Positions 4,948-5,829 of a DNA stretch of 5,829 nt are shown in pieces. Numbering within the stretch: the first letter of the stretch is position 1; the number at the start of each line of letters is the position of its first letter. Below the pieces are notes generated by a model. That model saw only the letters and a list, made by a program, of their open reading frames with translations, was not told the origin of the DNA and made no database searches. Location: assembly GCA_026647385.1 (NCBI GenBank), contig JAPKGY010000238.1, positions 1 through 5,829 of the forward strand, written 5' to 3'. This stretch comes from Phycisphaerae bacterium. GTDB taxonomy: Bacteria > Planctomycetota > Phycisphaerae > UBA1845 > PWPN01. Position numbers and translations under genes: made by a program.

Positions 4948-5712
4948 TCAGATCTTCGGCACGTAATCGGGGTCGACGGCGAAGGTCGGTTTGCGTGCTG
5001 GCCACCTGCCCCGGGTGAAGTCGGGGCATTCGACGGGGGCGCTGCCGCGGGCGATCGACATTTCCGACAGCGCAATGATCGAGCACATGGCCGCGCTGTC
5101 GTAGACGTCGATGGGCGTCTGCGTTTGCCGGCGGACGGCCTGGACGAACTGCTCGAGCTCCAGGTAGTCCGTTCCGCCGTGGCCTCGGGCCTCAAGATCC
5201 TTGGGCAGCGACTTCCAGAGTCTGTGGTCGTATTCTGTCTGGTAGGGGCCGAAGCTTTCCCACTCGTGATACTTCGGGCTGACGCCCTCGAGGTAGAGGA
5301 GCGAGCCCTGTTCGTTGTAGACGCCCAGCGTGCCCTGGACCATCCAGCGGTTGTCGTACGGCCTGGGGAGCTGCATGTCGTAGTTGACGACGATGGTCTT
5401 GCCTCGTTTTGTCTTGACCACGCTGGTGACGATGTCGCCCTGGGCGTACCGGCGCCGGGCGGACGGGTGGTCGGCCCCGAACTTGCGGGCGAAGTATTCG
5501 TTGATCGCCCGGGACGCGGTGGCGGTCGAGGTGAGCCGGTCGAAGGCGTCGCCGCAATTGATATCCAGCCAACTGAGCACCGGGCCGACCGAGTGGGTGG
5601 GGTACTGGTCGCGGTTGTATTGGATGAGGTACCTGGCGGGCCAGCGGTCCTGGCCCTGGCGGTCGAAGAACCAGTGGTCGATGCAGTCGTGGGAGTGGGC
5701 GCAGTGGCACCC
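4948..5712 (-). CDS. Gfo/Idh/MocA family oxidoreductase, C-terminal part (5' truncated)
   Basis: About 254 residues of the C-terminal, substrate-side domain are present. Family-like stretches include YPTHSVGPVLSWLDINCGD near 5625-5549, NYDMQLPRPYDNRWMVQGT (about 5385-5329), GGTDYLELEQFVQAV (about 5178-5134) and the ending PIDVYDSAAMCSIIALSE...GSAPVECPDFTRG. In this family the N-terminal Rossmann domain binds NAD(P); relatives include GH109 glycosidases that use NAD in sugar hydrolysis, and planctomycetes carry many such proteins, often with export signals. The Rossmann half, roughly 190 residues, is missing. Similarity seems to stop near 5712, where a different gene begins on the other strand, well before the window end; the frame itself closes at 5734-5736. 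No start codon is assigned. The terminator at 4898-4937 lies between it and the lipoprotein gene. Substrate cannot be named. Confidence 0.85.
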   Translation of the reverse strand, partial: GCHCAHSHDCIDHWFFDRQGQDRWPARYLIQYNRDQYPTHSVGPVLSWLDINCGDAFDRLTSTATASRAINEYFARKFGADHPSARRRYAQGDIVTSVVKTKRGKTIVVNYDMQLPRPYDNRWMVQGTLGVYNEQGSLLYLEGVSPKYHEWESFGPYQTEYDHRLWKSLPKDLEARGHGGTDYLELEQFVQAVRRQTQTPIDVYDSAAMCSIIALSEMSIARGSAPVECPDFTRGRWPARKPTFAVDPDYVPKI

Positions 5713-5813
5713 TGATCGTGACAGCGTTCCTAATCACCATCCTCGCTTCGCTTTACCCGGCCCGCATGGCCTCCCGCATGGAGCCGGTGGAAGCCCTGCG
5801 CGGCGCGCAATAA
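5712..5813 (+). CDS. C-terminal fragment of a LolE/MacB/FtsX-type ABC transporter permease
   Basis: The last 33 codons read LIVTAFLITILASLYPAR then MASRMEPVEALRGAQ and end at TAA 5811-5813. A final membrane segment followed by ASLYPARxAsxxxPVEALR is the hallmark C-terminus of permeases in the LolC/LolE and MacB families, which drive lipoprotein release or substrate export from the cytoplasmic membrane. Upstream of about 5706 this frame no longer resembles a permease, because the DNA there encodes the oxidoreductase on the other strand. It is therefore a gene fragment, from a rearrangement or an assembly join. No start codon is assigned; the exact left limit is uncertain by about 10 bp. Confidence 0.7.
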   Translation: MIVTAFLITILASLYPARMASRMEPVEALRGAQ

Positions 5814-5829
5814 ACATCCAACCGAGACC

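Noticed and set aside
4765..5715. Long plus-strand open frame (316 codons) across the lipoprotein end and the oxidoreductase
   Set aside because: It overlaps the lipoprotein gene, runs through a strong terminator and is antisense to clear Gfo/Idh/MocA motifs. The Val/Asp/Gly-rich translation is a shadow.
1..5829. CRISPR array, insertion sequence or phage features
   Set aside because: There are no regularly spaced long repeats, transposase, integrase or terminal inverted repeats. The arrays present have an 8-bp period with no spacers.

Overview
The window looks like a piece of a GC-rich, loosely packed bacterial genome, most plausibly a planctomycete (Phycisphaerae-like). This is an inference from base composition, long intergenic gaps, a Gfo/Idh/MocA oxidoreductase of the type common there, and a sigma-54-driven small lipoprotein; no marker gene proves the taxon. 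Both ends carry partial genes, so it may be a short metagenomic contig.

Layout: (1) 2-466 (+) is the C-terminal membrane part of a family 2 glycosyltransferase. (2) 467-938 is non-coding and opens with an 8-bp-periodic purine array. (3) 939-2357 (+) is a complete polyprenyl-phosphate glycosylphosphotransferase that starts exopolysaccharide repeat-unit synthesis. A second 8-bp-periodic array begins at its stop codon. (4) 2460-2885 (-) is arfB, a ribosome-rescue hydrolase, convergent with the transferase. (5) 2886-3388 is a divergent control region with candidate -10 boxes for both sides, a G-quadruplex motif and repeated CGCTGAYCC half-sites. (6) 3389-4363 (+) is a long-chain polyprenyl diphosphate synthase, apparently starting at CTG. 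(7) 4502-4937 (+) is a compact unit: a consensus sigma-54 promoter, a strong ribosome binding site, an 88-residue acidic lipoprotein of unknown function, and a strong intrinsic terminator. (8) 4948-about 5712 (-) is the C-terminal part of a Gfo/Idh/MocA oxidoreductase. It stops abruptly where (9) the last 33 codons of a LolE/MacB/FtsX-type ABC permease run on the opposite strand to 5813.

The glycosyltransferase and glycosylphosphotransferase fit an envelope-polysaccharide locus, and the polyprenyl synthase supplies isoprenoid chains, probably for quinones. The others look like independent units. The most interesting items are the sigma-54 lipoprotein cassette, the two octamer arrays placed just after stop codons, the operator-like repeats at the polyprenyl synthase promoter, and the right-end gene junction, which is either a rearrangement or an assembly join.
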